A stretch of 64,000 nucleotides of DNA. Source: an uncultured Erysipelotrichaceae bacterium (GTDB taxonomy: Bacteria > Bacillota_I > Bacilli_A > RF39 > UBA660). The DNA is taken from positions 1 through 64,000 of the forward strand of contig CACWLI010000007.1 in the NCBI GenBank assembly GCA_902761685.1. Direction: 5' to 3'. How positions within the stretch are numbered: the first letter of the stretch is position 1; the number at the start of each line of letters is the position of its first letter. Of this stretch, positions 33,184-42,820 are shown in pieces. Under the pieces are notes generated by a model that searched no databases, was not told where the DNA came from, and was given only the letters and a program-made list of their open reading frames with translations. Both the position numbers and the translations under genes were made by a program.

Positions 33184-33214
33184 AAAAAGTAGCTATTCAT
33201 TAATTAATAGCTAC
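33184..33214 (-). terminator. terminator of the beta-helix remnant
   Basis: Minus-strand stem GTAGCTATT / AATAGCTAC followed by TTTTT; it overlaps the end of the reading frame. Confidence 0.85.
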
Positions 33215-33994
33215 ATTATTTACATATAATTTATATCCATTAAAATTAATATTACTATTTGTTTCATCTTCATTAGTTAAACTACTTACATAAGCATCAC
33301 TACTAAGTGTAATAGTAGATGTTTTATCAAGTGTAAGACTAATACTTTTAGCACTATTATCTTTATTTAAATTACCTGTATAAGATGAATTATTTTTTAA
33401 ATCCATTTCAAGAGTAGATATTTCGTCTACTACAATATTTCCGTTTACTTTTTGATTTGTTAAATTTAATATAACACTTCCACCATTACTACCACTATTT
33501 CCCCATGAATCTTTTTGTATTCTTAAGAAATTACCAGTACTATCATTATTAATAATTGTATTGTTATTTAGATTAATTGTACTACTAGTATTAGTTACAT
33601 ATAAAGTATCTCCTTTATTAGTAGTAATTGTACTATTAATAGCAGTAAATTCACTATTTCCATTTGCTGCATCACCACTCATTGATTGATATAAGAATAT
33701 ATTTTTATATGTAGTTGATTGTCCATTTAATTTATTGTTTGTATCAGTTAGTGTAGTATTTTCAATTGTAACACTATTTTTACCTTCAATAACAATTCCT
33801 TCTGAAGCATTTGAAATTAAGTTTGCATTTTTAACTGTTATATTAGCAGTTGAGTATATACTAGGAGATCCGGCGCCATTTGTTGTATATGTTCCTCCAT
33901 CTACATTAACATTTTCCCCTCCTTTATCACTTCTTATTGCGGCACTTGAAACACCACTAGTTGTTATTTCTAAATTTTTAGCAATAGTTGTTCC
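33200..33994 (-). pseudogene. 5'-truncated beta-helix surface protein
   Basis: A continuous frame of 264 codons without a proper start: it opens directly after a stop at 33995-33997. The product has short Asn/Thr/Ser-rich repeats (ITTSGVSSAAI, VNVDGGTYTTN, SNASEGIVIEGKNSVTIE) like right-handed parallel beta-helix adhesins. It ends NGYKLYVNNVAIN with its own terminator, so the C-terminus is authentic while signal peptide and start are missing. The 5' edge runs into the cut-off response regulator gene. Either a deletion fused the two genes or the assembly joined two places. Confidence 0.75.
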
Positions 33995-34515
33995 TTAGAA
34001 ATAATAATTCCACTATTTTTAATTAAATATTCAAGCAATTGTAATTCTTTTAGACCAATATCAATACTTTCATTATTAGTTTTACATGTTAGTGTTGAGC
34101 TTTTTAAATTTAATCTAATATCTCCAAATTCTATTGAATCACTAGTAGTACTGTTTGCATCTTTTCTAAGTTGAATATTTACTCTAGCAATTAACTCTTC
34201 AATATGAAATGGTTTAGTCATATAGTCATCTGCTCCATTATTTAAACCATTTAATTTATCTTCTAGTTCACTTTTAGCTGTTAGCATAATAACTTTAGTA
34301 TCTATTTTTTCTTCTCTTATTTGTTTTAATATTTCAAATCCATCTACATGTGGAAGCATTACATCAAGTATTATTAAATTATATATACCTGATAATGCAT
34401 TATATAGTCCATCTTCTCCATCATTTGATACATCTACACTATATTTTTCTCTTTTTAATGCAGTTGCTATTACATCAGCTAAGTTATATTCATCTTCAAC
34501 TACAAGTATTCTCAT
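33970..34515 (-). pseudogene. OmpR-type response regulator truncated in its DNA-binding domain
   Basis: 181 residues instead of about 225. The receiver domain is complete: acidic pocket VVEDEYN, phospho-acceptor Asp in ILDVMLPHVDG, Thr in MLTAKSE and Lys in MTKPFHIEE. The winged-helix domain stops after SKEQLLLKI, just where the recognition helix should begin (normally SKEQLL-x-KVWG). Past that point the sequence is the beta-helix frame. The usual partner histidine kinase is missing. Start at the ATG after GAGGTG. Confidence 0.85.
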
Positions 34516-34564
34516 AAAACACCTCACTTCTAATTAATTAAATAATACTAATATTAAAATAATA

Positions 34565-35257
34565 TTAAATATATTTTAAATATTTTATTACATAATTATC
34601 TCTTTTGGTATTATTAATTACACCAATATATTTATATTTACCATATTTTCTTATACTAAATATATCATTTTCTTTTAATATATAAGAGTTTTTATTTAAT
34701 AATTCATAATTTAAAATTACTTCTTTATTTTTAATTTTATCTATTACTCTATCTCTATTAGTTTTAATTATTTTAGATATTACATTATCTATTCTTAATG
34801 AAGAAACAATTATTTCATGGCTTTCATATTCTCTTTCATAATTATTTAGTGTATCTAAGTCTATTTTTTCTATTGTTACTTTATTATTACCTACATATAA
34901 TAGATTATCTTTAATATAATCATCAAGTGTACTTAATATATAAAAGTAGTAATTATCATTATCTACTATTATATCTCCTAGATAACTGTTTTGAATATTT
35001 AGTCCTAAAATACTACCAAGTATCATTGGATGAGTGAGTTTATTATAAGAATTTATTTTATATAGAGATACTTCTGGCGTATCTGTAGAATACAATATTA
35101 CTTTTTCTGAGTCTTTATATGGTAAATATATATTGTAATCTTTTTTCTTTAATTTACTTTTTACTAAGTTAAACTCTCTTTGATCTAAAAATAATGTATA
35201 TTTACCATTAATTAATTTATCAATACTATTATTTATTTTATAAATATCTGTTTTCAT
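34565..35257 (-). CDS. ylmH: YlmH-like S4-domain RNA-binding protein
   Basis: About 230 residues. The central part has YLGDIIVDNDNYYFYIL and the C-terminal part an S4 domain (SSLRIDNVISKIIKTNRDR, LNKNSYILKENDIFSIRKYGKYK). This is the YlmH layout; in Bacilli YlmH is encoded near division genes and recently linked to ribosome quality control. Here it follows a phosphatase gene and starts within that gene's stop (ATG at 35257 or 35260). The GGTGA ribosome site favours 35257. Confidence 0.82.
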   Translation of the reverse strand: MKTDIYKINNSIDKLINGKYTLFLDQREFNLVKSKLKKKDYNIYLPYKDSEKVILYSTDTPEVSLYKINSYNKLTHPMILGSILGLNIQNSYLGDIIVDNDNYYFYILSTLDDYIKDNLLYVGNNKVTIEKIDLDTLNNYEREYESHEIIVSSLRIDNVISKIIKTNRDRVIDKIKNKEVILNYELLNKNSYILKENDIFSIRKYGKYKYIGVINNTKRDNYVIKYLKYI

Positions 35258-35709
35258 CATTCACCTAAATATTTAAGTAATCCCTCTAATCCTTCATATA
35301 TATCATCATAACATTTATCAAAGTTTCCTGTATACCATGGATCACTTATATCACGAGGATTACTACTAAAATCAAGTAATCTAAATATTTTATTATCATA
35401 ATCATTTTCTATAATTCTTTTAATACTAATAACATTTGATTTCTCCATCCCAATAATTAAGTCAAATTTATTATAATCTTCCCTAGTCATTTTACGAGCT
35501 GTTTTATTATCACAATTTATTCCTACACTATTTAGTTTATTTATAGCTTTATGATAAACATGATTTCCTTGTTCTTCATTACTTGTTGCTGCGCTTTCAA
35601 TATAATATTTATCACTTATACCTTTTTTATTTAACATATCTTTAAACATAAATTCAGCCATTGGACTTCTGCATATATTTCCAAGACAAACAAATAGTAT
35701 TTTTTTCAT
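35257..35709 (-). CDS. low-molecular-weight protein tyrosine phosphatase
   Basis: 150 residues. The P-loop FVCLGNICRSPMAE (CX5R) opens the protein and the general-acid motif DPWYTG is near the end. These enzymes remove phosphate from tyrosine, often on BY-kinases of capsule systems; a BY-kinase is present 22 kb away, but that link is inference. Coupled to ylmH by overlap. Confidence 0.93.
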   Translation of the reverse strand: MKKILFVCLGNICRSPMAEFMFKDMLNKKGISDKYYIESAATSNEEQGNHVYHKAINKLNSVGINCDNKTARKMTREDYNKFDLIIGMEKSNVISIKRIIENDYDNKIFRLLDFSSNPRDISDPWYTGNFDKCYDDIYEGLEGLLKYLGE

Positions 35710-35734
35710 AATTTACCTCATAAAAATTATACCA

Positions 35735-35762
35735 TAAAAAAAATAGACATATAGTCTACTTT
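35735..35762 (-). terminator. terminator of the GTPase gene
   Basis: Minus-strand AGTAGAC-TATAT-GTCTATT stem followed by a run of T. Confidence 0.8.
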
Positions 35763-36898
35763 TTCTTCTTTTTAGTAATTTTTAATATATCATTAAATAT
35801 TTCATTAGCACTTTTATTACCAAGTTTATCTTTATTCTTTTCAAAGTATGTAGAAATTGAACCAATTATAACATTATTTTTCATTTTTTCTTCAATTACT
35901 TCATATATTTTATCTAAGTCATCTGGATCAATTTTGCCTGTGTAAATTAGTTCTGAAACTCCAATAATACTCTCTCCAAGAGAAAACACAACTGACCCAG
36001 CAACAATACCATTTGCAATTTGACCAGCAAGTGGTATTTTTTGAACTATCATTTTAGCTACTACTGTTATAATTGTTCCACCAATTATCTTATCAATTAA
36101 ACCTTCAGAATATTTAACATCATATATTTTAAATATCTTTTTTGTTAAAGCTACTTCAAGCGGAACTAAAATTGCTGCATCAGATATTCCAGAGGGTATT
36201 GGTGCAAGTCCAACTACAACTGCAGAAGAAGCAGATATTCCAGTTATACCCTGAGCACTTAATCTTTTTTGATTAAGAATCATTTGATATTTATTTTCTT
36301 TACTAATGTTTTTTGCTTCATCTATGCACTCTAATGTTTTAATACATAATTCATCAATACCTTTTTGAGGTACACATGTTGTATCATTGATTTGATATTC
36401 TTGTGCTACTACTGGAATAATTTCTTTTAAATTAACATTTTTAAATTTGTTAAATATTTCTTTTACTGCATTTATATTTTCAGGAATATCAATTTCAGAA
36501 TATGACTTAGTAATAACTACAAAAACAGGTATGTTTTTCCATCCTTTAACTGTTTTATTCATAAGTTCGATATTATGTTTAAAAGTTCTTCTAACTGTTC
36601 CATCAATGCAATACCATACTGCATCAATTCCTAAATTATTATCTTTTCCAAGTTGAGTTTTAGTATATTTTTTAACTTGATACATAGTTTTGTATTGTTC
36701 TATTAAGTTATATTCATATCCCTTTGTATCAATAAATCTAATTGGCCAGTTATCTGATTCAAATACATCAATTTTTTGTGTAACACTTTCTCCTACTCCG
36801 CTTAATGCATTAACTCCAGCAACTGAATTAATTAATGTACTTTTACCAGAACCGCTATTTCCTAAAACTATAACATTCATTTTCTTTTCATTTTCCAT
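35756..36898 (-). CDS. membrane-associated GTPase with DUF697-like domain
   Basis: 380 residues. The N-terminal G domain has P-loop GNSGSGKST, G3 motif DTKG and G4-like motif TKS. The C-terminal half is hydrophobic (about 215-320, with SSAVVVGLAPIPSGISDAA and IIGGTIITVVAKM), resembling DUF697/YcjF-type regions of membrane GTPases. It ends in a Lys-rich tail. Similar proteins occur in stress and phage-related loci, but no role can be named. The ribosome site is AAAGGATG; single-gene unit. Confidence 0.8.
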   Translation of the reverse strand: MENEKKMNVIVLGNSGSGKSTLINSVAGVNALSGVGESVTQKIDVFESDNWPIRFIDTKGYEYNLIEQYKTMYQVKKYTKTQLGKDNNLGIDAVWYCIDGTVRRTFKHNIELMNKTVKGWKNIPVFVVITKSYSEIDIPENINAVKEIFNKFKNVNLKEIIPVVAQEYQINDTTCVPQKGIDELCIKTLECIDEAKNISKENKYQMILNQKRLSAQGITGISASSAVVVGLAPIPSGISDAAILVPLEVALTKKIFKIYDVKYSEGLIDKIIGGTIITVVAKMIVQKIPLAGQIANGIVAGSVVFSLGESIIGVSELIYTGKIDPDDLDKIYEVIEEKMKNNVIIGSISTYFEKNKDKLGNKSANEIFNDILKITKKKKK

Positions 36899-36941
36899 TT
36901 TATAACATCCTTTCTTAATATAAACTGTTTTTTACGCGAGT

Positions 36942-37625
36942 TCATATTTTTATTTTGTATTTTTTTAAATATTCTTTTTGTTCATTTGTAATTCTATAAC
37001 TTTCAACAGCTTTTTGTATTGCTTTATTATGTGTCCATGTATCAAGCTTTTGCTTTGTAATGTATTCTACTACTATATCATATTGTTTAGCTAAAGCAGT
37101 AGCAAAATACCAAGCTCTCATCATATTTACGTAATACTCTTCTGATTTAATATTTAAAACCATCTCTAAATATTCTATTTTAAAATCATTATCCAAGTAG
37201 TGTTGCATAAGCATTAAAATACCAAAACGAATAGTATATGTATGTTTAGACTTTATCCATTTTTTAATTTCTTTGATTAACTCACTGTGATGTTTTTTAA
37301 ATACTTTTGGTGACATTTGATCACATGTTGCCCAATTATTTATATATGGAAGAAAATCATTTATATATTTGATACACTCATCATAGTTTTTTATTTCTGA
37401 AATTATAAAAGCATGTAATTGATTTTCATCAAAATACTCATGTGGTAAATCATTTAAAAATGAAATATAGTTATTTTCTTTAACCATTTTTTTAGCATAA
37501 TTTCTTAAATCAGGAGTTCTTACTCCTATTAAACTATTAGGATTAATATTTGGTATTAATGTTTTTTGAAATTCTCTATATTTTTTATCTTGTAATTTAA
37601 ATAAATCATCTTTAATACGATTCAT
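36942..37625 (-). CDS. DNA alkylation repair protein, AlkD family
   Basis: 227 residues of HEAT-like helices. Recognisable AlkD-family (PF08713) blocks are LIGVRTPDLRNYAKK, INNWATCDQMSPK (with the Trp-Asp that face the lesion) and DTWTHNKAIQKAVESYRI near the end. AlkD-type glycosylases remove bulky alkylated bases. The ribosome site is TAGGAGT. Confidence 0.9.
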   Translation of the reverse strand: MNRIKDDLFKLQDKKYREFQKTLIPNINPNSLIGVRTPDLRNYAKKMVKENNYISFLNDLPHEYFDENQLHAFIISEIKNYDECIKYINDFLPYINNWATCDQMSPKVFKKHHSELIKEIKKWIKSKHTYTIRFGILMLMQHYLDNDFKIEYLEMVLNIKSEEYYVNMMRAWYFATALAKQYDIVVEYITKQKLDTWTHNKAIQKAVESYRITNEQKEYLKKYKIKI

Positions 37626-37679
37626 ACTATTTACTCCTAATTAAATTATAACATATATTTTATTAATTACTAATACTAA

Positions 37680-37712
37680 TAAAAAACGAGAACTATTTAC
37701 GTTCTCTTTTTT
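37680..37712. terminator. bidirectional terminator
   Basis: GAGAAC / GTTCTC core with A-rich and T-rich flanks, serving the minus-strand surface protein gene. Confidence 0.85.
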
Positions 37713-37722
37713 ATTATAAATT

Positions 37723-38658
37723 TTAGCGAAGTTTTCTATAATAACATCCATTTTTATTGGATATTATAATTCCAGCTGGACCATCACGATTAAACTTTTC
37801 TATATCATTATAATTTAAATCTTCATGTATACCATTATTATATATAAACACATTTGGAAAATCATACCAAGTAATATTGTCATCTTCTGATACATGTATC
37901 CAATCTTCTTCCTTAAAGTAATCACTATAATAATATTCTTCCCATGTCATTCCATCAATAAACTCAAATTGTTTATTATTATAACAAAAATAAGACTTAT
38001 CTATTTGAATTTTTGAATTAATACTTAGTTCACACTTACATAATGCATCTATACTAATTGGTATAATTAAAGCTATTCCAATTAATATTACTAAAGTAGA
38101 AATACTCTTTTTTCTTAAGAATATTTCTAAAACAACACTTGCAATTAAAACTAAAGTGAGTACTAATGTATAATTAATAATTCCTGTTTTTGGATTTTCA
38201 ATTGAATTAGTAGATAAGTTTACTACCATTGATTTGTTTTCGCTAAATGAACCAGATTCAAATTTATCATCTGGTACTTCATTTGCATACATAACTTTTA
38301 AATGTACTAGTTTAGTAGAATTAGCTTTTACAATATTTGAGTCATCATCAGTATTAATACTATAATCAATGTAATTAGAACTAACATTAAAACTAGTTTT
38401 ATTTAGTTCATAGTCATCATTTGAGTCATTTTTAACTAGTATTTTGTATTCTATATTATCACCTACACTAGCCATTGATAAATCTAGGTTAATATTTTTA
38501 CCACTTGCTGTAGCTTCAGATAATTCATTTACATTTTTTGATTTATTTTGAAGTGTAATTGAACTTATTGTTATTTTGCTTGTATCACAAGTTTCTGCTT
38601 TAACTATAAATGGTATAAACATTAAAGTTATAAAAAATAATATTAAATATTTTTTCAT
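37723..38658 (-). CDS. secreted membrane protein with internal NPKTG-like motif
   Basis: 311 residues. A signal peptide (about 1-21, ending VKA-ETC) leads a beta-rich extracytoplasmic domain (about 22-150). Then comes NPKTGI, a membrane span and LRKK, the layout of a cell-wall sorting signal, but the chain continues with a second span (TLVILIGIALIIPISIDAL) and another 100 residues outside, rich in Trp/Tyr. So it may be a true two-pass protein or a fusion past a sorting signal. Function unknown. Confidence 0.7.
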   Translation of the reverse strand: MKKYLILFFITLMFIPFIVKAETCDTSKITISSITLQNKSKNVNELSEATASGKNINLDLSMASVGDNIEYKILVKNDSNDDYELNKTSFNVSSNYIDYSINTDDDSNIVKANSTKLVHLKVMYANEVPDDKFESGSFSENKSMVVNLSTNSIENPKTGIINYTLVLTLVLIASVVLEIFLRKKSISTLVILIGIALIIPISIDALCKCELSINSKIQIDKSYFCYNNKQFEFIDGMTWEEYYYSDYFKEEDWIHVSEDDNITWYDFPNVFIYNNGIHEDLNYNDIEKFNRDGPAGIIISNKNGCYYRKLR

Positions 38659-38678
38659 ATAATTATCATCTTCCTATC

Positions 38679-39845
38679 TTATTTTATTGTTAGTAGTGTT
38701 ACACATTCAATATGTTTTGTTCTTGGAAACATTGAGTATGCTCTAATACTATCTAGTTTATAATTATTTAGTAATTCAATATCTCTTTTTAAAGTATTTG
38801 GATTACATGAAATATAAACTATTTTATTTGATCTTGAATTATTTAAATAACTAATTACTTCTTTACTAAGACCACTTCTAGGTGGGTCTACTATTATTGC
38901 ATCATAATTACCATTTGCACTCTTAGCATCACCACAAATAAATTTTATATTATTTAAATTATTAAGTTTTTTATTGATATTAGCATTTTTAATTGATGAA
39001 TCATTTATTTCTATACCGGTAATATTTTTATAGTTATTACTCATCCATATACCAATAGTTCCAGTACCACAGTATAAGTCAAGCAAGTTATTACCTTTTC
39101 CAATATAAGATAAAGCTTCATCATATATTAATTTCATACCTTCTTTATTTACTTGATAAAAACTATTTGGATAAATACTAAATTTAAAATTATTTATTTC
39201 ATCTATTAAGTATTCTTTTCCTTTAATTAGTTTATTATTTATATAAAGTGAATCACATTCAATATTTGATATATCTAAATTATCTTTATTAGAAATTACA
39301 TGAATCATTATTTCATCATTAATAACTCTTATCATTATTTCTTTTATATCATTTAAATTATATTTTTTAATTTCACTTATTTTAGAGTTGATTTTAGGGT
39401 TTAATAGTAAACAATGATCAATTTCACATAGCAAGTGTGTTTTATCGTTATAATAGCCTAATTTGCCTTCTAAAACATGTAATGTAACTTTATTTCTATA
39501 GTTATATTCATTTTTAGTACTAATATATTTAATATTATTAAATAATTTATTTAAATATTTAGTTTTAATATCTATTTCATTATCATAACTAGTATGTAAA
39601 AAATTACATCCTCCACAAGAATCATAATATTTACATTTAACTTCTATTCTTTTATTACTTTTATTAATAATATTAATTATTTTGCCAATATAATAATTCT
39701 TATTTATTTTAGTAATTTCTATTTCAACTTTTTCATTTATTAATGCATTTTTTATAAATATAACTATATTATTATATTTAGCTATTCCATTACCAATATT
39801 ATCATTATCAATTATATCTACTATTAAAGTATCCCCTATTTTCAT
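38679..39845 (-). CDS. rlmCD: 23S rRNA (uracil-5-)-methyltransferase, RlmCD type
   Basis: 388 residues. An N-terminal TRAM domain, a 4Fe-4S cysteine set (CKYYDSCGGCNFLH), SAM-binding LLDLYCGTGTIGIW, and the catalytic end motifs VDPPRSGL, YISCNPNTLKRD and HIECVTLL. The enzyme forms 5-methyluridine in 23S rRNA (sites 747 and 1939 in Gram-positives). The correct start is the ATG after AGGTGA; the longest frame begins with a GTG that is part of this ribosome site. Confidence 0.93.
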   Translation of the reverse strand: MKIGDTLIVDIIDNDNIGNGIAKYNNIVIFIKNALINEKVEIEITKINKNYYIGKIINIINKSNKRIEVKCKYYDSCGGCNFLHTSYDNEIDIKTKYLNKLFNNIKYISTKNEYNYRNKVTLHVLEGKLGYYNDKTHLLCEIDHCLLLNPKINSKISEIKKYNLNDIKEIMIRVINDEIMIHVISNKDNLDISNIECDSLYINNKLIKGKEYLIDEINNFKFSIYPNSFYQVNKEGMKLIYDEALSYIGKGNNLLDLYCGTGTIGIWMSNNYKNITGIEINDSSIKNANINKKLNNLNNIKFICGDAKSANGNYDAIIVDPPRSGLSKEVISYLNNSRSNKIVYISCNPNTLKRDIELLNNYKLDSIRAYSMFPRTKHIECVTLLTIK

Positions 39846-39888
39846 ATATTTCACCTATTTATATTATATCAAAAGAAAGTTAAACTAT

Positions 39889-40596
39889 CTATTTTAAAAT
39901 TTTTTTTAATTCATCAGATACTTCTTTTGAATCATCTTCATTATTAAAGTTTATAACATAATCTATTTCACTATTTAAATCTTCTTTATATTTTCTTTTT
40001 GCTTCATCTATTAATTCATTACTAACTATTTTTCTAATATATTTTAATGTATATAAATATAAACTATCTTTTTCGTTTAAGAATCTTTTACTATTATATA
40101 CTTCAAATCCAAATTCAAGTTCACTTTTACTAGGAATAGTTATATCTTTGGTATTATATATTTTATCAAGTATTACCAAATCTTTTCTATCTATTAGTTG
40201 TGATAATTCACTAGCTGTATATAAGTGATTTTCATCTATTATTACATCTTCATCTGCTGTAATTAGATATGAAACTGTAGTTGGAACTTTTCTGTGAGCT
40301 AGCATTGTAGTATTAATTAAATGAGTATGAGTATAATTTTTATTATTCATTAAAGATAATATATTCATTTCATCATTTCTATCTAATTTTATATTAGCTA
40401 AATCACTTAATATAGTATAGAATATCTTATCTGACATACTTAATACTGTTATTAAATTCATATCATCTATTTTTGAATAATAATGATTTATTCTATTAAT
40501 AATATTTGTTACATCAATATTACCATTTCTTCTTTTATTTATTATTGCTTCTACATATTCTTTTGTTAAATCTGGTTTATCAAATTCTATCTTCAT
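39889..40596 (-). CDS. hypothetical cytoplasmic protein
   Basis: I do not recognise this protein of about 235 residues. It is charged, helix-rich and lacks membrane spans. Notable stretches are NYTHTHLINTTMLAHRK and a closing acidic tail (NNEDDSKEVSDELKK). The start is the ATG after AGGTGA; an in-frame GTG inside the ribosome site was rejected. It lies between rlmCD and deoB on the same strand, each with its own signals. Confidence 0.6.
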   Translation of the reverse strand: MKIEFDKPDLTKEYVEAIINKRRNGNIDVTNIINRINHYYSKIDDMNLITVLSMSDKIFYTILSDLANIKLDRNDEMNILSLMNNKNYTHTHLINTTMLAHRKVPTTVSYLITADEDVIIDENHLYTASELSQLIDRKDLVILDKIYNTKDITIPSKSELEFGFEVYNSKRFLNEKDSLYLYTLKYIRKIVSNELIDEAKRKYKEDLNSEIDYVINFNNEDDSKEVSDELKKILK

Positions 40597-40645
40597 ATTT
40601 TTCACCTAAGTATAATTTTATTAATTATTATTTTTGTTGTCAAAT

Positions 40646-40672
40646 AAAAAAAGAGTAATTTTACTCTTTTCT
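40646..40672 (-). terminator. terminator of deoB
   Basis: Minus-strand AAGAGTAA / TTACTCTT stem with T run, covering the deoB stop codon. Confidence 0.85.
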
Positions 40673-41821
40673 TAATTCATCAAATATACTTTCACCAAAT
40701 CCTAACTCATTTTTAATATTAAAGTTATCTAATATAGTTGCTCCAATATCTGCAAATGTAGTTCTATCTTCTAAATGTTTACCTTTTTTGAATATTGGAC
40801 TATATATTAATATTGGAACATATTCTCTTGTGTGATCATGTCCAATAAATGTTGGATCACATCCATGATCTGCTGTAATAATAACTAAATCATCTTTTTT
40901 TAGATTTTTAATGAATATTGGTAGATAATAATTAAATTCTTCTAGTGCTTTTAAATATCCTTCTCTATCTCTTCTATGACCATAATCACTGTCAAAATCA
41001 TTTAAGTTTAACCATAATAATCCACTAAATTCACCTTTAGCAAAGTCTATTAATTTCATCATTCCATCAATATTATCTTTAGTTTTAATCTTAACTGAAA
41101 TGCTTTTATTATTAAACATATCTGCTATTTTACCAATACATATTGTTTGAATAGAATTTCTATCTAATAAATCAAGTGTATTTATTGGTGGATCTAATGC
41201 AAAATCACGTCTTTTACTTGTTCTTTGAAAATATCCTACTTTACCTGTAAATGGTCTTGCTATTATACGAGCTATTTTATATTCTTCATTATTTGTTATA
41301 TCTCTTACTTTTTCACATATTTGATATAATTCTTCAACTGGAATAATATCTTCATGTGCTGCGATTTGTAATACTGAATCACTTGATGTATAAACTATTA
41401 ATGCTCCTGTTTTAATATGCATTTCACCTAAATCATTTAGTATTCTAATGCCATCACAACTTACATTTCCAATAACTTCTCTTCCTGTTACTTTTTGTAT
41501 TTTACTAATTAATTCAAGTGGAAATCCATCAGGATATGTTTTATATGGATTTTTAGATATTGCTCCCATCATTTCATAGTGACCATTTAATGAATCTTTT
41601 GCTTTATTTAGTGGTCTACATCTCATATAAAGTCCACGAACGCCATCTTCTTGTTTTCCAACTAATACAGTTAAACCTAGTTTTTCTAGAACATCTAAAT
41701 TATATTTGTCCCCAATTGTATGTAATAAAGTATTAGCTCCTTCATCATGATATTTTTCCGCATCAGGAGTAGAACCAATACCTAAACTATCTAATACTAT
41801 TAAAAATACTCTTTTAAACAT
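40661..41821 (-). CDS. deoB: phosphopentomutase
   Basis: 386 residues of the alkaline-phosphatase superfamily. FLIVLDSLGIGSTPDA carries the first metal ligand, GHYEMMGAI the GHxEMMG motif, NLNDFDSDYGHRRD and ITADHGCDPTFIGHDHTRE the second metal site. The enzyme interconverts ribose/deoxyribose 1- and 5-phosphates in nucleoside salvage. It lies 3 nt after xerD, with its ribosome site in the xerD end, the same order as ripX-drm in Bacillus. Confidence 0.96.
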   Translation of the reverse strand: MFKRVFLIVLDSLGIGSTPDAEKYHDEGANTLLHTIGDKYNLDVLEKLGLTVLVGKQEDGVRGLYMRCRPLNKAKDSLNGHYEMMGAISKNPYKTYPDGFPLELISKIQKVTGREVIGNVSCDGIRILNDLGEMHIKTGALIVYTSSDSVLQIAAHEDIIPVEELYQICEKVRDITNNEEYKIARIIARPFTGKVGYFQRTSKRRDFALDPPINTLDLLDRNSIQTICIGKIADMFNNKSISVKIKTKDNIDGMMKLIDFAKGEFSGLLWLNLNDFDSDYGHRRDREGYLKALEEFNYYLPIFIKNLKKDDLVIITADHGCDPTFIGHDHTREYVPILIYSPIFKKGKHLEDRTTFADIGATILDNFNIKNELGFGESIFDELRKE

Positions 41822-41824
41822 AAA

Positions 41825-42721
41825 CTACTCCTTTGTACTTCTATTAAAATACTCATTATAATTATCTTTTATAAAATTATTTGCTAAATGTGTATATATT
41901 TCAGTAGTAACAACATTTTCATGTCCAAGTAATTCTTGTACACTTCTAATATCTGCTCCACATTCAATTAAGTGAGTTGCAAAACTATGACGAAGTACGT
42001 GTGGTGTTATTTCTTTATCTATACCTTGTTTATGAGCAACATCAGCAATCATTTTATATAATCCTTGTCTAGTAATTCTTTGACCATGATTATTTAAGAA
42101 TAATGCATCTGTTGGTTTTTGATTTTTAACAAATAATAATTGTCTATAATTATTTATATATGAGTTTAAATAACTAACTGCTATTTTAGATAGTGGAACT
42201 ATTCTTTCTTTACTTCCTTTTCCATATACATTTACTATCATATTAGCAATATCTATATTATTAATATCTAAATTTATTAATTCACTTGCTCTAAGTCCAG
42301 TAGCGTATAATACTTCTAACATAGTTTTATTTCTATAATCAAAAGCATTTTCAATTTGTATATCAAGTAATTTATCCACTTCTTCAATACTTAAATATTT
42401 AGGCAATGATTTTCTTCTTTTTAAACTTGATACATCTTCAGCTACATTAATAAATCCTTTATAAATAGATAAATATTTAAAGAAACTTTTAATACTAGCT
42501 ATTATTCTATTTACTGAACTTTCATTATATGTAGGTAATATATGAATAATATAGTTATCTATATCTTTTCTACCTATGTCTTCAATACTTTTATTAGTGT
42601 ATTCTAAAAAGAATCTAATATCTCTAATATAAGACTCGAGTGTATTATCAGAATAGTTTTTATCTATTCTTAAATAGTTTTCAAAATCATTAATATATTC
42701 TTTGTTATCTATTTCTATCAT
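41825..42721 (-). CDS. xerD: tyrosine recombinase XerD
   Basis: 298 residues with a SAM-like N-terminal domain and a catalytic domain holding Arg in ATGLRASEL, Lys in VYGKGSKER, His-x2-Arg in HVLRHSFATH, His in LLGHENV and the nucleophile Tyr in TTEIYTH. XerD with XerC resolves chromosome dimers at dif. The xerD-deoB pairing is a housekeeping context in Bacilli, so I do not read it as an element integrase. Confidence 0.93.
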   Translation of the reverse strand: MIEIDNKEYINDFENYLRIDKNYSDNTLESYIRDIRFFLEYTNKSIEDIGRKDIDNYIIHILPTYNESSVNRIIASIKSFFKYLSIYKGFINVAEDVSSLKRRKSLPKYLSIEEVDKLLDIQIENAFDYRNKTMLEVLYATGLRASELINLDINNIDIANMIVNVYGKGSKERIVPLSKIAVSYLNSYINNYRQLLFVKNQKPTDALFLNNHGQRITRQGLYKMIADVAHKQGIDKEITPHVLRHSFATHLIECGADIRSVQELLGHENVVTTEIYTHLANNFIKDNYNEYFNRSTKE

Positions 42722-42796
42722 TTTAATTACCCATTTTAATTATATAATAAAATATTTTAAAAATTAAATAGTTTTACTTTTAATTTACATAATAAA

Positions 42797-42820
42797 AACA
42801 ATAGTTTTACACTATTGTTT
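42797..42820 (-). terminator. terminator of the histidine kinase operon
   Basis: Minus-strand AACAATAGT / ACTATTGTT stem followed by TTTTTATT. Confidence 0.8.

Noticed and set aside
33735..33998. 87-codon plus-strand frame in the beta-helix region
   Set aside because: It is a mirror of the Asn/Thr-rich repeat frame on the other strand and has no ribosome site.
41825..42721. XerD-like gene as integrase of the tRNA-Lys island
   Set aside because: It is 19 kb away, sits in the conserved xerD-deoB pair and has the length and motifs of housekeeping XerD.
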